Part shown: positions 18,717 to 27,042 of the stretch, in pieces
Numbering within the stretch: the stretch's first letter is position 1
How the letters are laid out: each line of letters begins with the position of its first letter
NCBI RefSeq assembly: GCF_017873245.1
Contig: NZ_JAGGJY010000006.1
Location: forward strand, 120,540 to 184,539
DNA: 64,000 bases
Direction: 5' to 3'
DNA from: Clostridium tertium
Lineage (GTDB): Bacteria; Bacillota; Clostridia; Clostridiales; Clostridiaceae
Notes under the pieces: generated by a model
Told to the model about the DNA's origin: nothing
Seen by the model: only the letters and a program-made list of their open reading frames with translations
Database searches by the model: none
Translations under genes and position numbers: made by a program

Positions 18717-19322
18717 ATGAAAAAGATTAATGAGATTATAAAAAGAATATTTGATTTTTTAGCTTCTTTGTTAGGTATAATAATCCTATCACCAATACTG
18801 TTAATAGTAGCAATAGCTATAAAAATAGATTCTAAGGGAGATATTCTTTTTCTACAAAAGAGAATAGGAAAAAATGGAATTCCATTTTATATTTATAAGT
18901 TTAGGACAATGGTAAGTGATGCAGAAAAACTTGGAAAGCAAATTACAGTAGGAAAAGATAATAGAATTACTAAAGTAGGAGCTTTTTTAAGAAAATATAA
19001 AATAGATGAACTTCCTCAATTATTTAATGTTTTAAAGGGTGATATGAGCTTAGTTGGACCAAGACCAGAGGTTCCTAAATATGTAGAGTTATATACAGAA
19101 TTAGAAAGAAGAGTTTTGGAAGTTAGACCAGGTATAACGGATTTAGCATCTTTAAGATATAAAGATGAAAATGATATTTTGGGGAAGGTAGATAATCCAG
19201 AAGAATATTATATAAATGTAATCATGAAAGATAAGCTTAAGTTAAATTTAGAATATATTGAAAAAAGTAATTTGATTTTTGATATTTCTTTAATTTTTAA
19301 GACAATAATAAAATGTTTATAA
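18717..19322 (+). CDS. Initiating sugar-phosphate transferase (bacterial sugar transferase, PglC type)
   Basis: This 201-residue monotopic phosphoglycosyl transferase transfers a sugar phosphate from UDP-sugar to undecaprenyl phosphate. It has one N-terminal hydrophobic hairpin (about residues 13-35). The conserved FLQKRIGKNGIPFYIYKFRTM block follows, then KIDELPQLFNVLKGDMSLVGPRPE, which contains the catalytic DE pair. The short, PglC-like form lacks the extra N-terminal helices of WbaP. It is the only initiating transferase in the window. Confidence 0.93.
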   Translation: MKKINEIIKRIFDFLASLLGIIILSPILLIVAIAIKIDSKGDILFLQKRIGKNGIPFYIYKFRTMVSDAEKLGKQITVGKDNRITKVGAFLRKYKIDELPQLFNVLKGDMSLVGPRPEVPKYVELYTELERRVLEVRPGITDLASLRYKDENDILGKVDNPEEYYINVIMKDKLKLNLEYIEKSNLIFDISLIFKTIIKCL

Positions 19323-19336
19323 AGGTGGTTAAATAA

Positions 19337-20419
19337 ATGAAAAAGCTAAAATTTGCAATTATAGGTTGTGGAAGAATTTCATATAAGCATGTAGAAGGTC
19401 TAGTTGAAAATAAAGATGTAGCTGAGTTAGTAGCAACATGTGATGTACAGCTTAATCTTGCAGAAGCTAAAAAAGAAGAATACTTAGCTAAGATGAATGA
19501 TTCAACTTTAAATATTGGAGTTTATGAAGATTATAAAGTAATGCTTGAAAATGAAGATATTGATGTTGTTACAATTGCAACAGAAAGTGGATATCATGCT
19601 GAAATTGCTATTTACTGCATGAATAAGGGAAAACATGTAATAGTTGAAAAACCAATGGCAATGTCAATAGATGATGCAAATGAAATGATTGAAGTTGCAA
19701 AGAAAAATAACGTTAAGCTTTCAGTAGCTCATCAAAATAGATTTAATAAGCCAATACAAAAGCTTAGAGAGGCTGTAGAAGGAGAAAAGTTAGGAAGAAT
19801 AATGAATGGTACAGCTAGAATACTTTGGAGAAGAGATGACAATTATTATAAGCAAGCTCCATGGAGAGGGACTTGGGATTTAGATGGCGGTACTTTAATG
19901 AATCAATGTATACATAATATAGATTTATTACAATGGATGATTGGATCAGAGGTTGAAAGAGTATATGCAGAATGTGATACTTTTAGAAATCCTATAGAAG
20001 GTGAAGACTTTGGTGCTATAGTTATTAGATTTAAGAATGGAGCTATTGGAATTGTAGAAGGTAGCGCAGTAGTTTATCCAAAGAATTTAGAAGAAACGTT
20101 AAGTGTATTTGGTACAGAAGGAACAGTTGTAATAGGCGGACTTGCTGTTAATGAACTTAAGACTTGGAGATTTGATGGAGAAGACGAAGAAGCTGTTAAA
20201 AAAGATTTACAAGTTCAAATAGATAGCGTATATGGAAAAGGGCACACTCCATTATTTAGAGATGTTGTAGATTCTATAAATGAAGATAGAAAGCCATATA
20301 TAAGTGGTGAAGATGCTATAGTACCTTTATCAATTATTTTAGCTGCGTATAAATCAAGAAAAACAGGAATGCCAGTAAATTTCCCGTTTAGCAATTTTTC
20401 AAGTTCAGATATGAAATAA
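19337..20419 (+). CDS. Gfo/Idh/MocA family NAD(P)-dependent sugar oxidoreductase
   Basis: The 360-residue enzyme begins LKFAIIGCGRISYKHVEGL (Rossmann fold) and has the family VEKPMAM segment and a GGTLMNQCIHNIDLL active-site region. Family members oxidise or reduce nucleotide-linked or free sugars. By context it may act on a UDP-sugar such as an N-acetylhexosaminuronate (WlbA/WbpB-like), but that is inference. GGTGG precedes the ATG by seven bases. It is last in this plus-strand unit. Confidence 0.85.
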   Translation: MKKLKFAIIGCGRISYKHVEGLVENKDVAELVATCDVQLNLAEAKKEEYLAKMNDSTLNIGVYEDYKVMLENEDIDVVTIATESGYHAEIAIYCMNKGKHVIVEKPMAMSIDDANEMIEVAKKNNVKLSVAHQNRFNKPIQKLREAVEGEKLGRIMNGTARILWRRDDNYYKQAPWRGTWDLDGGTLMNQCIHNIDLLQWMIGSEVERVYAECDTFRNPIEGEDFGAIVIRFKNGAIGIVEGSAVVYPKNLEETLSVFGTEGTVVIGGLAVNELKTWRFDGEDEEAVKKDLQVQIDSVYGKGHTPLFRDVVDSINEDRKPYISGEDAIVPLSIILAAYKSRKTGMPVNFPFSNFSSSDMK

Positions 20420-20423
20420 AAAG

Positions 20424-20461
20424 AAAAAAAGCTTCATATTTTAAGAGATGAAGTTTTTTAT
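20424..20461 (+). terminator. Intrinsic terminator after the oxidoreductase gene
   Basis: A hairpin with CTTCAT/ATGAAG, extended by A7/T7 arms with one bulged G, is followed by a T run. Confidence 0.6.
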
Positions 20462-20491
20462 AGCATTAAACTTTTTTTAAATATTTATACT

Positions 20492-20524
20492 AAAAGAGTA
20501 GTATGTTTTTAATACTACTCTTTT
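20492..20524. terminator. Bidirectional terminator between convergent genes
   Basis: A 13-bp perfect stem (AAAAGAGTAGTAT and its complement) with a 7-base loop ends in a T run on the plus strand and an A run (T on the minus strand) on the other side. It lies just past the stop of the minus-strand ligase-like gene. Confidence 0.8.
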
Positions 20525-20539
20525 GTACTACACATTTAT

Positions 20540-21952
20540 TTATTTTGCCTTATCTAATCTTCTAGAAAGATAGCTTAGATAAATCCATAAAACAGTTGTT
20601 ATATAACTTTGAGTAAGTAAAATTACATTTTCAAATAATCCATTAACAGCAATTGAGAGTACTAATCCTGTTATAAAGAACAATGGAATATATGAACTTT
20701 TATCTGATATAATTTTAGTGCTAAATAGTGAAAATAGTGTATCTTTTACTATAAGAATAATGAATAAAGAAAAAGCTATGAATCCAAGTATTCCATTTGA
20801 TAAAAGTATTTGCAAATATCCATTATGCATGTTGTTTGTTACCATATATCTGCTTTTATCATTAGGATATATTTTTTGCTTAGCTAATCCTATGTTATCT
20901 GGACCATGACCAAATAGAGGATTGAGTTTTAATGTATTTAATCCATAAGTCCATATTTCTACTCTTCCTGTTGAAACATGTCCACTTTCGATATTACGAT
21001 CTAATTCTATAACCTCGTCATTACTTTCTGTTTCGATTACCCCTACATTACTTTTTTCTGAATTAATTAATTTATCTATTGTTTTAGGAATATGAGCTAA
21101 TCCTTTTTTTAATGAAGGAATAGAAGTAGTATAAACAAAAGAAATAATACATGTTAATAATAAAGAAATTATTATTGATTTAATATTAGCCATTTTTTTA
21201 TCTTCTTTAAAGAAAATAAATAATAAATAAAATGATGCGAAAATTATAAAGGCTAATAGTGAAATTACAGCACCTCTAGAGTTACATAATATCAGATATA
21301 AAAATTGAACTACTATATTTAAGTAATAATATATTTTTCTTGCTAAGCTAGAATTTTTATCTTTTAAGCTTTTATATAAATATATATTAAATGTTGTGGC
21401 TATAATTGAAATAACTGCAACCATACCTCCAGAGTTTGGATTTCCATAAAATCCCCATAAAGCAGGTGAGTTAGGATAAACAAACCCTTGAGGAACATTA
21501 TTATATGTAAATTGAATAAAAAATATAAAAGTCAGTAATGATGCAAAAGATACAATTGAGCTAATTATTATTATTATGCTATTTATGTTATATAATTCTT
21601 TTTGAGTATATCTTTCTTCAAAATCATTTTTGTAAGAATATACAACAAATAGAAAGAATCCAGTGTAGGCAAATGTTTTTATATTGCCAATTAAATTATT
21701 TTTGTAATTAATTAATATACCTATAAAAAATATTATCATATAAACTATTAGTATTTTTGAATACCTAGATTTATAATAAGTTTTTTCCTTGAAAAAATCA
21801 TATACAAAATATAATGCTCCCCATAATAAAATTAATACATTAAACTCAGTTGTAATTGGAGCGATTATAGATATTGTAGATAACATCATTAAGGTAATAA
21901 GTGAATAAATTATATTGTTTTTATTTAGTATTTGTCGTTTGATTGCATTCAT
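20540..21952 (-). CDS. O-antigen ligase / polymerase family membrane protein
   Basis: This 470-residue protein has about 11-12 membrane segments and the Wzy_C signature LFGHGPDNIGLAKQK...NNMHNGYLQILLSNGILGFIAF. The conserved H and G residues of the large outer loop are intact. It probably joins or polymerises undecaprenyl-linked glycan outside the cell. It is monocistronic on the minus strand, convergent with the second glycan block, and could be that block's polymerase or ligase. AGGAG precedes the ATG. Confidence 0.85.
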   Translation of the reverse strand: MNAIKRQILNKNNIIYSLITLMMLSTISIIAPITTEFNVLILLWGALYFVYDFFKEKTYYKSRYSKILIVYMIIFFIGILINYKNNLIGNIKTFAYTGFFLFVVYSYKNDFEERYTQKELYNINSIIIIISSIVSFASLLTFIFFIQFTYNNVPQGFVYPNSPALWGFYGNPNSGGMVAVISIIATTFNIYLYKSLKDKNSSLARKIYYYLNIVVQFLYLILCNSRGAVISLLAFIIFASFYLLFIFFKEDKKMANIKSIIISLLLTCIISFVYTTSIPSLKKGLAHIPKTIDKLINSEKSNVGVIETESNDEVIELDRNIESGHVSTGRVEIWTYGLNTLKLNPLFGHGPDNIGLAKQKIYPNDKSRYMVTNNMHNGYLQILLSNGILGFIAFSLFIILIVKDTLFSLFSTKIISDKSSYIPLFFITGLVLSIAVNGLFENVILLTQSYITTVLWIYLSYLSRRLDKAK

Positions 21953-21982
21953 ATAGATTAATCTCCTTTTAAATGATATCTA

Positions 21983-22026
21983 TTAATAGTTTTATTTTTA
22001 TCTCTTAATAGTTTTATTTTTATCTC
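21983..22026. repeat. Two direct copies of a 22-bp unit
   Basis: The unit TTAATAGTTTTATTTTTATCTC is repeated twice head-to-tail with a 22-bp period, just upstream of the minus-strand ligase-like gene. It looks like a simple tandem duplication in the leader region. Confidence 0.8.
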
Positions 22027-22184
22027 TTTATTTAAATATATTCAATATTTTAATTATACGTATCAGATTTTCTTATGTCAATTAATGAGAAGGTTCAAGA
22101 GCAATAGAAGCGGCCGTATTTAAACATAAAAAAGTATTATTAAGAAAATTTTAAGATTAATCTTTACATATTAAGAAAATATTA

Positions 22185-22214
22185 ATTGTTTAAATACATC
22201 ATATTCCATATAAT
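22185..22214 (+). promoter_or_regulatory. Promoter of the GntR/ABC operon
   Basis: TTGTTT, an 18-bp spacer and a perfect TATAAT end 4 bp before the YtrA-type inverted repeat, so the repeat covers the likely start of transcription. The rest of the 385-bp gap back to 21953 shows no gene. Confidence 0.65.
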
Positions 22215-22218
22215 ACTA

Positions 22219-22243
22219 AGTGTACTATGTAAAGTAATACACT
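22219..22243 (+). promoter_or_regulatory. YtrA-type GntR operator AGTGTA-N13-TACACT
   Basis: The half sites AGTGTA (22219-22224) and TACACT (22238-22243) are exactly 13 bp apart. From memory, this matches the inverted repeat described for Bacillus subtilis YtrA in front of its own operon. It directly follows the -10 box of an operon encoding a YtrA-size GntR regulator, so autorepression is likely. Confidence 0.75.
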
Positions 22244-22269
22244 CAGTATTTTTTATTTTAGTAAAACTA

Positions 22270-22301
22270 GTAGTTACTTCATATATAAATAAAGTAACTA
22301 C
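22270..22301 (+). other. Inverted repeat in the leader of the GntR/ABC operon
   Basis: GTAGTTACTT and AAGTAACTAC form perfect 10-bp arms separated by 12 bp, 36 bp before the first start codon. It could be a second operator or an mRNA hairpin. Confidence 0.6.
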
Positions 22302-22337
22302 ATATATTATTTATTGATAAAAACAGGGGGATTTTAT

Positions 22338-22919
22338 ATGAAAAAATCTACGCTTTTAGCCTTTAGTGGGCTTATTATTATTTTTTTTATAGTTGTATCA
22401 TTAGGTAATAGAACTAAGGTATATGAAAAGCAAGAAAGATATAATACTCCAGAGGAAGCAATAGTAAATTTTATTGGTTATATTAATAGTTATGAAGAAG
22501 TAAAATCAAAAAATACTTATTATCATGTAACTCCAAATGAATTTTTTGAAAGTATATCTAAGAGATATAGATTATATTTGGGAGAAGGTAATGGTAATAG
22601 GTATATAAATGATCAAGTACCTGTAGTTCATAGTTATGAGTTAGAAGAAGTAAGTTTAAATGATTTAATAAATTTAAAAGTAAATTATGAAGATTCTTTT
22701 AAAGGGATGACGAATTATAAAAATCATAGTGAAGTTAGAGTATATAAGTTAGATGTTTTAGCTTCATACAATCTTAGTGTTGATAAAAATTCTGTAAAAA
22801 AAGATGGAACTGTAGATAAAGTTAATGATACTGAAGAAACTCCAGTGGAAATATATTTAGTAGTAGTTGATGAAGGGGAAGGATATGTTGTTGATTATTA
22901 CAATATAATATATAAATAA
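22338..22919 (+). CDS. Unrecognised secreted or membrane-anchored protein, first gene of GntR/ABC operon
   Basis: I do not recognise this 193-residue protein. A single N-terminal hydrophobic segment (about residues 5-24) acts as a signal anchor, with no lipobox cysteine. The rest is charged and hydrophilic, opening with RYNTPEEAIVNFIGYINSYEE, reminiscent of small extracytoplasmic NTF2-like or DUF4829-type domains. I chose ATG 22338, seven bases after GGGGG; the in-frame TTG at 22314 has no ribosome site. It lies 21 bp before the GntR gene and behind its presumed operator. The operon suggests a role in the envelope stress response, which is inference. Confidence 0.7.
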   Translation: MKKSTLLAFSGLIIIFFIVVSLGNRTKVYEKQERYNTPEEAIVNFIGYINSYEEVKSKNTYYHVTPNEFFESISKRYRLYLGEGNGNRYINDQVPVVHSYELEEVSLNDLINLKVNYEDSFKGMTNYKNHSEVRVYKLDVLASYNLSVDKNSVKKDGTVDKVNDTEETPVEIYLVVVDEGEGYVVDYYNIIYK

Positions 22920-22940
22920 TCTTTTAGAAGAGGTGAGCTT

Positions 22941-23324
22941 ATGATAATAATTGATTCAAAAAGTAGTACACCTATTTATGAACAAATTACAATTGGAATT
23001 AAGGAACTTATATTGAAAAATGTAATAAAATCTGGTGATAAATTACCTTCTGTAAGGGAATTATCTACTATTTTAACTATAAATCCTAATACAGTAAGTA
23101 AGGCTTATATGGAACTTGAAAAACAAAATATTGTAGAAAGCATAAAGGGAAAGGGAACCTTTATAACTAGTGACTATAGAAAACCGGTGTCAGAAGAAAA
23201 GCTAAGTAAATTAATTTTAGATTTTAAAAGATTAATATTAGAAGCAAATTATTTAGGACTTGAGGAAAATGATTTAATTTTATTATTAGATGAAGGTTTT
23301 AAGGAAATAAGAGGAGGAATATGA
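22941..23324 (+). CDS. GntR-family transcriptional regulator, YtrA subfamily
   Basis: The protein has 127 residues. Its winged helix (residues about 10-78) contains KSGDKLPSVRELSTILTINP and NTVSKAYMELEKQNI. Only a short C-terminal tail of about 45 residues follows, the hallmark of the YtrA subfamily, which lacks a large effector domain. Such regulators repress neighbouring ABC transporters and respond to cell-wall-active antibiotics. A YtrA-consensus operator lies upstream of the operon. Its stop adjoins the ABC ATPase start. Confidence 0.9.
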   Translation: MIIIDSKSSTPIYEQITIGIKELILKNVIKSGDKLPSVRELSTILTINPNTVSKAYMELEKQNIVESIKGKGTFITSDYRKPVSEEKLSKLILDFKRLILEANYLGLEENDLILLLDEGFKEIRGGI

Positions 23325-23325
23325 A

Positions 23326-24222
23326 ATGATAGAATTAAAGAACTATTCCTTAAATTATGGAGATAGTAAGATATTAGATAATATAAGTTTTTCCTTAGAT
23401 AGGGGAAAGATATTAGGTATTGTTGGACCAAGTGGAGTAGGAAAAACTTCTCTAATTAGAGGAATAGTGGGTATTTATAAAGGTACATCTGGGAGGTTAA
23501 TTTTCGATGGAGAAGATGTCTATGACAATCCAGAAGTAAAGAGAAAAATAGCATTTGTTCCAGACGAGCATAGTAGCTTTTATTTAATAACATTAAAAGA
23601 AATATTAAATTACTATAAAAGCATATATTCAAATTTTGATGAAGATAAGTTTTATAAGATTAATAAAATTTTTAAGATTCCTCTAAATAAAAGATTTTTA
23701 CAATTATCTAAAGGAATGAAAATGAGAGTAAATTTAATGATTGCTTTTTCATTAAATTGTGATCTATTAGTATTAGATGAACCCACATCAGGATTAGATC
23801 CAATACTAAAAGAAAAAGTTCTAAAGATAATAATGAATGAAGTATACAGTAAAGAAAAGTCAGTTATAATAAGTTCACATAATTTAGGAGAACTTGAAAG
23901 AATATGTGATGAAATACTTATACTTAATGATGGGAAAATAGAATATCATAATTCTTTAGAAAATATAAAACGCAATATAAGAAAGATACAAGTTGCATTT
24001 GATATGCCAGTATATGAAGAGGATTTAAATATAGACGGTATATTTAGTATTTCTCAAGTTGGAAGAGTATTTACTATTATAACAGAAAGCTATGATGATG
24101 CTTTAAAAGAAAAGTTGAATAAGTTTAACCCCTTGTTTATAGAGGAAATAGATTTAAGTCTTGAAGAGGTATTTATACATAGGCTAGAAGGGGAGTGTGA
24201 TTATGAAGAAATATTTGAATAA
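23326..24222 (+). CDS. ABC transporter ATP-binding protein (YtrB-like)
   Basis: This 298-residue ATPase has Walker A GPSGVGKTS, an LSKGMKMRV signature in place of LSGGQ, Walker B LLVLDEPTSGLD and the H-loop SSHN. The C-terminal 80 residues are an accessory domain common in ABC-2-type drug or antibiotic exporters. It is encoded one base after the GntR gene, and the permease gene begins inside its last codons. The substrate is unknown. Confidence 0.92.
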   Translation: MIELKNYSLNYGDSKILDNISFSLDRGKILGIVGPSGVGKTSLIRGIVGIYKGTSGRLIFDGEDVYDNPEVKRKIAFVPDEHSSFYLITLKEILNYYKSIYSNFDEDKFYKINKIFKIPLNKRFLQLSKGMKMRVNLMIAFSLNCDLLVLDEPTSGLDPILKEKVLKIIMNEVYSKEKSVIISSHNLGELERICDEILILNDGKIEYHNSLENIKRNIRKIQVAFDMPVYEEDLNIDGIFSISQVGRVFTIITESYDDALKEKLNKFNPLFIEEIDLSLEEVFIHRLEGECDYEEIFE

Positions 24223-25228
24223 AAGTTTGTTTTATCAAGGAGATGCAAAAATAATACTTCCATTGTCTATAGCTTATATAGGAGTAATTTTATTTAGTAA
24301 GATTAGTTTAAGTAATTATTTTGATTGGCAAATAAAGCAAAGATTATATGGTTATTATCAGGATTCATTTATTCTTTCTTTTGATAGTATTGTAATATTA
24401 CTATTATATTTAATAATAGTATATATAATATCAGTAGGTATTTTTAAAAGAAAAAAGTGGTCTACCCTATTAGCTGGTCCTTTTTCAAGAATGGATATAA
24501 GAACTAGAGAATTTATAATAGTAGTCATGTCTGCTATTTTTTATCTATTGTGTTATTTAGTTATAGTTGGACAAGAAACTGTTCAAAATATTGAAATAAT
24601 AATTTATATAGGGAATTTTAAGGAAATTGTAATTATTGATGTAATTAGAATAATTAGTATATCTACAATTACTATAGGTGGATTAGCTTTGCTAGATTCT
24701 ATTTTTTCTAATATGTATTATTTATTTGGATCATTAATATTTATTATAATATATATGATTTCTTTATTAATAAACTTCGAAGTAAGTCGTTATATTTATT
24801 TATACAATGGTGATAGAGGGCTTAGATATTTATATAATGGAATAATGGAATATTTAGGGGGATATTCTATTGGAAACGAAATAAGTAATTTACAAATTGC
24901 ATGTATATCGGTGTTTTTTATAATAACAGGAATAGTATTAATCGTTATAGCTAAAAAGCTAACTAATAAAATGTTAGTAGAATATATGAATGAAGGCATA
25001 ATTTTTGAGTTTCCTAGAAGAATTGCTAAGTTTATGTTAATAACTTTCCCTGGAATTATATTAGCACCTATATTAAGTAGTTTAATTGATGAATTTTATT
25101 TCAATTATACACTGAGTGATTCATATTTGATTTTTATAAGATTGGTAATTGTGATTATAATTACGTTCTTTAGTAATTTAGCATTAAAGAAATTTCAAAA
25201 TTTAAAAAAAGATAAGTATTATTTTTAA
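24203..25228 (+). CDS. ABC-2-type transporter permease
   Basis: The 341-residue integral membrane protein has about six to eight hydrophobic segments. It partners the ATPase encoded immediately upstream. I chose ATG 24203, eight bases after GGGGAG, rather than GTG 24197, whose spacing is too short; the gene overlaps the ATPase gene by 20 bp. Sequence alone does not identify the cargo. By analogy with Ytr operons it may export or detoxify an envelope-targeting compound, which is inference. Confidence 0.8.
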   Translation: MKKYLNKSLFYQGDAKIILPLSIAYIGVILFSKISLSNYFDWQIKQRLYGYYQDSFILSFDSIVILLLYLIIVYIISVGIFKRKKWSTLLAGPFSRMDIRTREFIIVVMSAIFYLLCYLVIVGQETVQNIEIIIYIGNFKEIVIIDVIRIISISTITIGGLALLDSIFSNMYYLFGSLIFIIIYMISLLINFEVSRYIYLYNGDRGLRYLYNGIMEYLGGYSIGNEISNLQIACISVFFIITGIVLIVIAKKLTNKMLVEYMNEGIIFEFPRRIAKFMLITFPGIILAPILSSLIDEFYFNYTLSDSYLIFIRLVIVIIITFFSNLALKKFQNLKKDKYYF

Positions 25229-25240
25229 ATTAAATATAGA

Positions 25241-25278
25241 AATAGCTGTATTATTATTAAAAATACAGCTATTTTTTA
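25241..25278. terminator. Terminator after the ABC operon
   Basis: A 12-bp perfect stem (AATAGCTGTATT and its complement) with a 9-base loop is followed by TTTTA. It lies between the permease gene and the convergent brnQ. Confidence 0.8.
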
Positions 25279-25352
25279 TAATTAAATTACTATTATTAAA
25301 TATCTTAAAGAATATTATATGTTCTAAAATTATAAGTTTTTCCATTTATTCA

Positions 25353-26624
25353 TTAATCTACTTGAGGAACTTTACTATCTTTAGTAGTAAAGATAGTATA
25401 ACCTATTGCAATTGAAATTATTGTTGGAATAACCCAACCAAACCCAATACTTGCTAGAGGAATAAAACTTAAATTTATTCCTGGTATTGCAAATAAAATT
25501 CCAAAAACTAATGAAGTATAAACGCCAAGTCTTATAGCATTTAAATTTTTTAATACTTTAGATAAAAGAGTAGTTGCAATTAATGTAATTGAAACTGGAT
25601 ACAAAACATTAAGAATTGGTACAGATAAAACTACTATATTATCAACACCTAAAGTAGCAAGTCCTAAACTAACAATAGATAAAACTATTGCATTAACTTT
25701 AAATGGTAATTTTCCATTTGATATTTTTTCAAAGAAATTAGCTCCTGCAGTTAATAAACCAATAGAAGTTGTTAAGCAAGCAAGCCCCATAGCAAGTCCA
25801 ATTATTACAGGTCCAATATTACCTAAAATGCTTTTTGATATTAATATTAAAAGTCCTGTTTTTCCAATATCAGTTGGTGCTAAGTTAACTGTTTGGGCAC
25901 CTATGTATGTTAAGCCACCATAAATAAAAGCAAGGCCTATTACAGCAACAGTACTCGATTTTAAAATCATACTTGGCATTTCTTTTGAGTTATATCCTTT
26001 ATCTCTTAAAGAAGTAGTTATAATCCCAGCAAATAAAAGTGCAGCTATAGCATCCATAGTTTGATATCCTTCTAATAATGAGGATGAAAATACATTTATT
26101 GAATTAGTTTCTACTATAGAGCCTATAGGACTTATAAATCCTTTTACAATAAGGAATACAAGAAGTATCATTAATGCTGGAGTTAAATATTTACCAATTG
26201 CATCTATTATTGAGGTACTGCTTAAAACAAAAAATAAATTAATAATAAAGTATACTGCCATAGCTATGAATGGAGATATACTAGGAAAAAATGGGTTTAT
26301 TGTAAGTTCAAATGTTGTAGCTGCTGTTCTAGGAATAGCAAGCATAGGACCGATTGCTATAAAAAGTATAGCTGTAAAAATTACTGAAAATTTAACTCCT
26401 ATTTTGCTTGAAAGAGTTTTAAAAGTTCCATCTCCTTTAGAACATGCTAATATTGCTAAAAGTGGTAGACCTACTCCTGTACATATAAAGCCGATGATTC
26501 CAAGAATAAACTCACTTCCTATTTTATTTCCCAGGAAAGCTGGAAATATTAAGTTACCTGCTCCAAAAAACATCGAAAATAGAGCAAAACCAACAACAAT
26601 CGAATCTTTTGTACTTTTTTTCAT
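25353..26624 (-). CDS. brnQ: Branched-chain amino acid transport system II carrier protein
   Basis: This 423-residue cation symporter for Leu, Ile and Val has about 12 membrane segments. The N-terminal GFALFSMFFGAGNLIFPAFLG motif and the later AIPRTAATTFE match LivCS/BrnQ proteins closely. It is monocistronic and divergent from a glycosyltransferase gene. The 418-bp upstream region shows no T-box signature, so control by an AT-rich operator such as CodY is possible but not demonstrated. Confidence 0.95.
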   Translation of the reverse strand: MKKSTKDSIVVGFALFSMFFGAGNLIFPAFLGNKIGSEFILGIIGFICTGVGLPLLAILACSKGDGTFKTLSSKIGVKFSVIFTAILFIAIGPMLAIPRTAATTFELTINPFFPSISPFIAMAVYFIINLFFVLSSTSIIDAIGKYLTPALMILLVFLIVKGFISPIGSIVETNSINVFSSSLLEGYQTMDAIAALLFAGIITTSLRDKGYNSKEMPSMILKSSTVAVIGLAFIYGGLTYIGAQTVNLAPTDIGKTGLLILISKSILGNIGPVIIGLAMGLACLTTSIGLLTAGANFFEKISNGKLPFKVNAIVLSIVSLGLATLGVDNIVVLSVPILNVLYPVSITLIATTLLSKVLKNLNAIRLGVYTSLVFGILFAIPGINLSFIPLASIGFGWVIPTIISIAIGYTIFTTKDSKVPQVD

Positions 26625-26787
26625 TATTTAACTTCCTCCATTTAATTTCAATAGATATGTTTTAATTAATAATTTTAATTAAAGTTATCATGTTATAAAT
26701 TATAAATAAATTTATTTAATGCTAATATCAAATTTAAAGAATATTACTTAATTGTTAAACAAATTCTTATAAATATTAAAACATTAA

Positions 26788-26880
26788 TTCCTTATTTAAT
26801 TAATAATTCCATAAAATATAATAAAAGTTAATAAATTAATAAGGAAATAACTATTTTTTTGAATAAACGTTAAATAGTTA
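26788..26880. other. Two abutting inverted repeats in the brnQ/glycosyltransferase intergenic region
   Basis: TTCCTTATT (26788-26796) pairs with AATAAGGAA (26838-26846). TAACTATTT (26848-26856) pairs with AAATAGTTA (26872-26880). Both pairs are perfect 9-bp arms. Nothing else stands out in the 418-bp gap apart from the promoter at 26976-27003. Confidence 0.5.
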
Positions 26881-26975
26881 TGTTTTATATTAACATAATA
26901 CGACAAAATATTCAATTAAAAGTACATGGTATTTTATAGTTATCTATTTATTAAGAAAATTGTAGCTTTCCTTTA

Positions 26976-27003
26976 TTGTTTTAGCTTATCTATATGTTAT
27001 AAT
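26976..27003 (+). promoter_or_regulatory. Promoter for the glycosyltransferase block (extended -10)
   Basis: TTGTTT, a 16-bp spacer and TGT-TATAAT (extended -10) lie about 40 bp before the first glycosyltransferase start. Confidence 0.6.
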
Positions 27004-27042
27004 TATTAATAAATTATATTTATTAATTTTAAGGAGAATTTT

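Noticed and set aside
21983..22026. Possible start of a CRISPR array
   Set aside because: There are only two head-to-tail copies with no spacers, so it is a simple tandem duplication.
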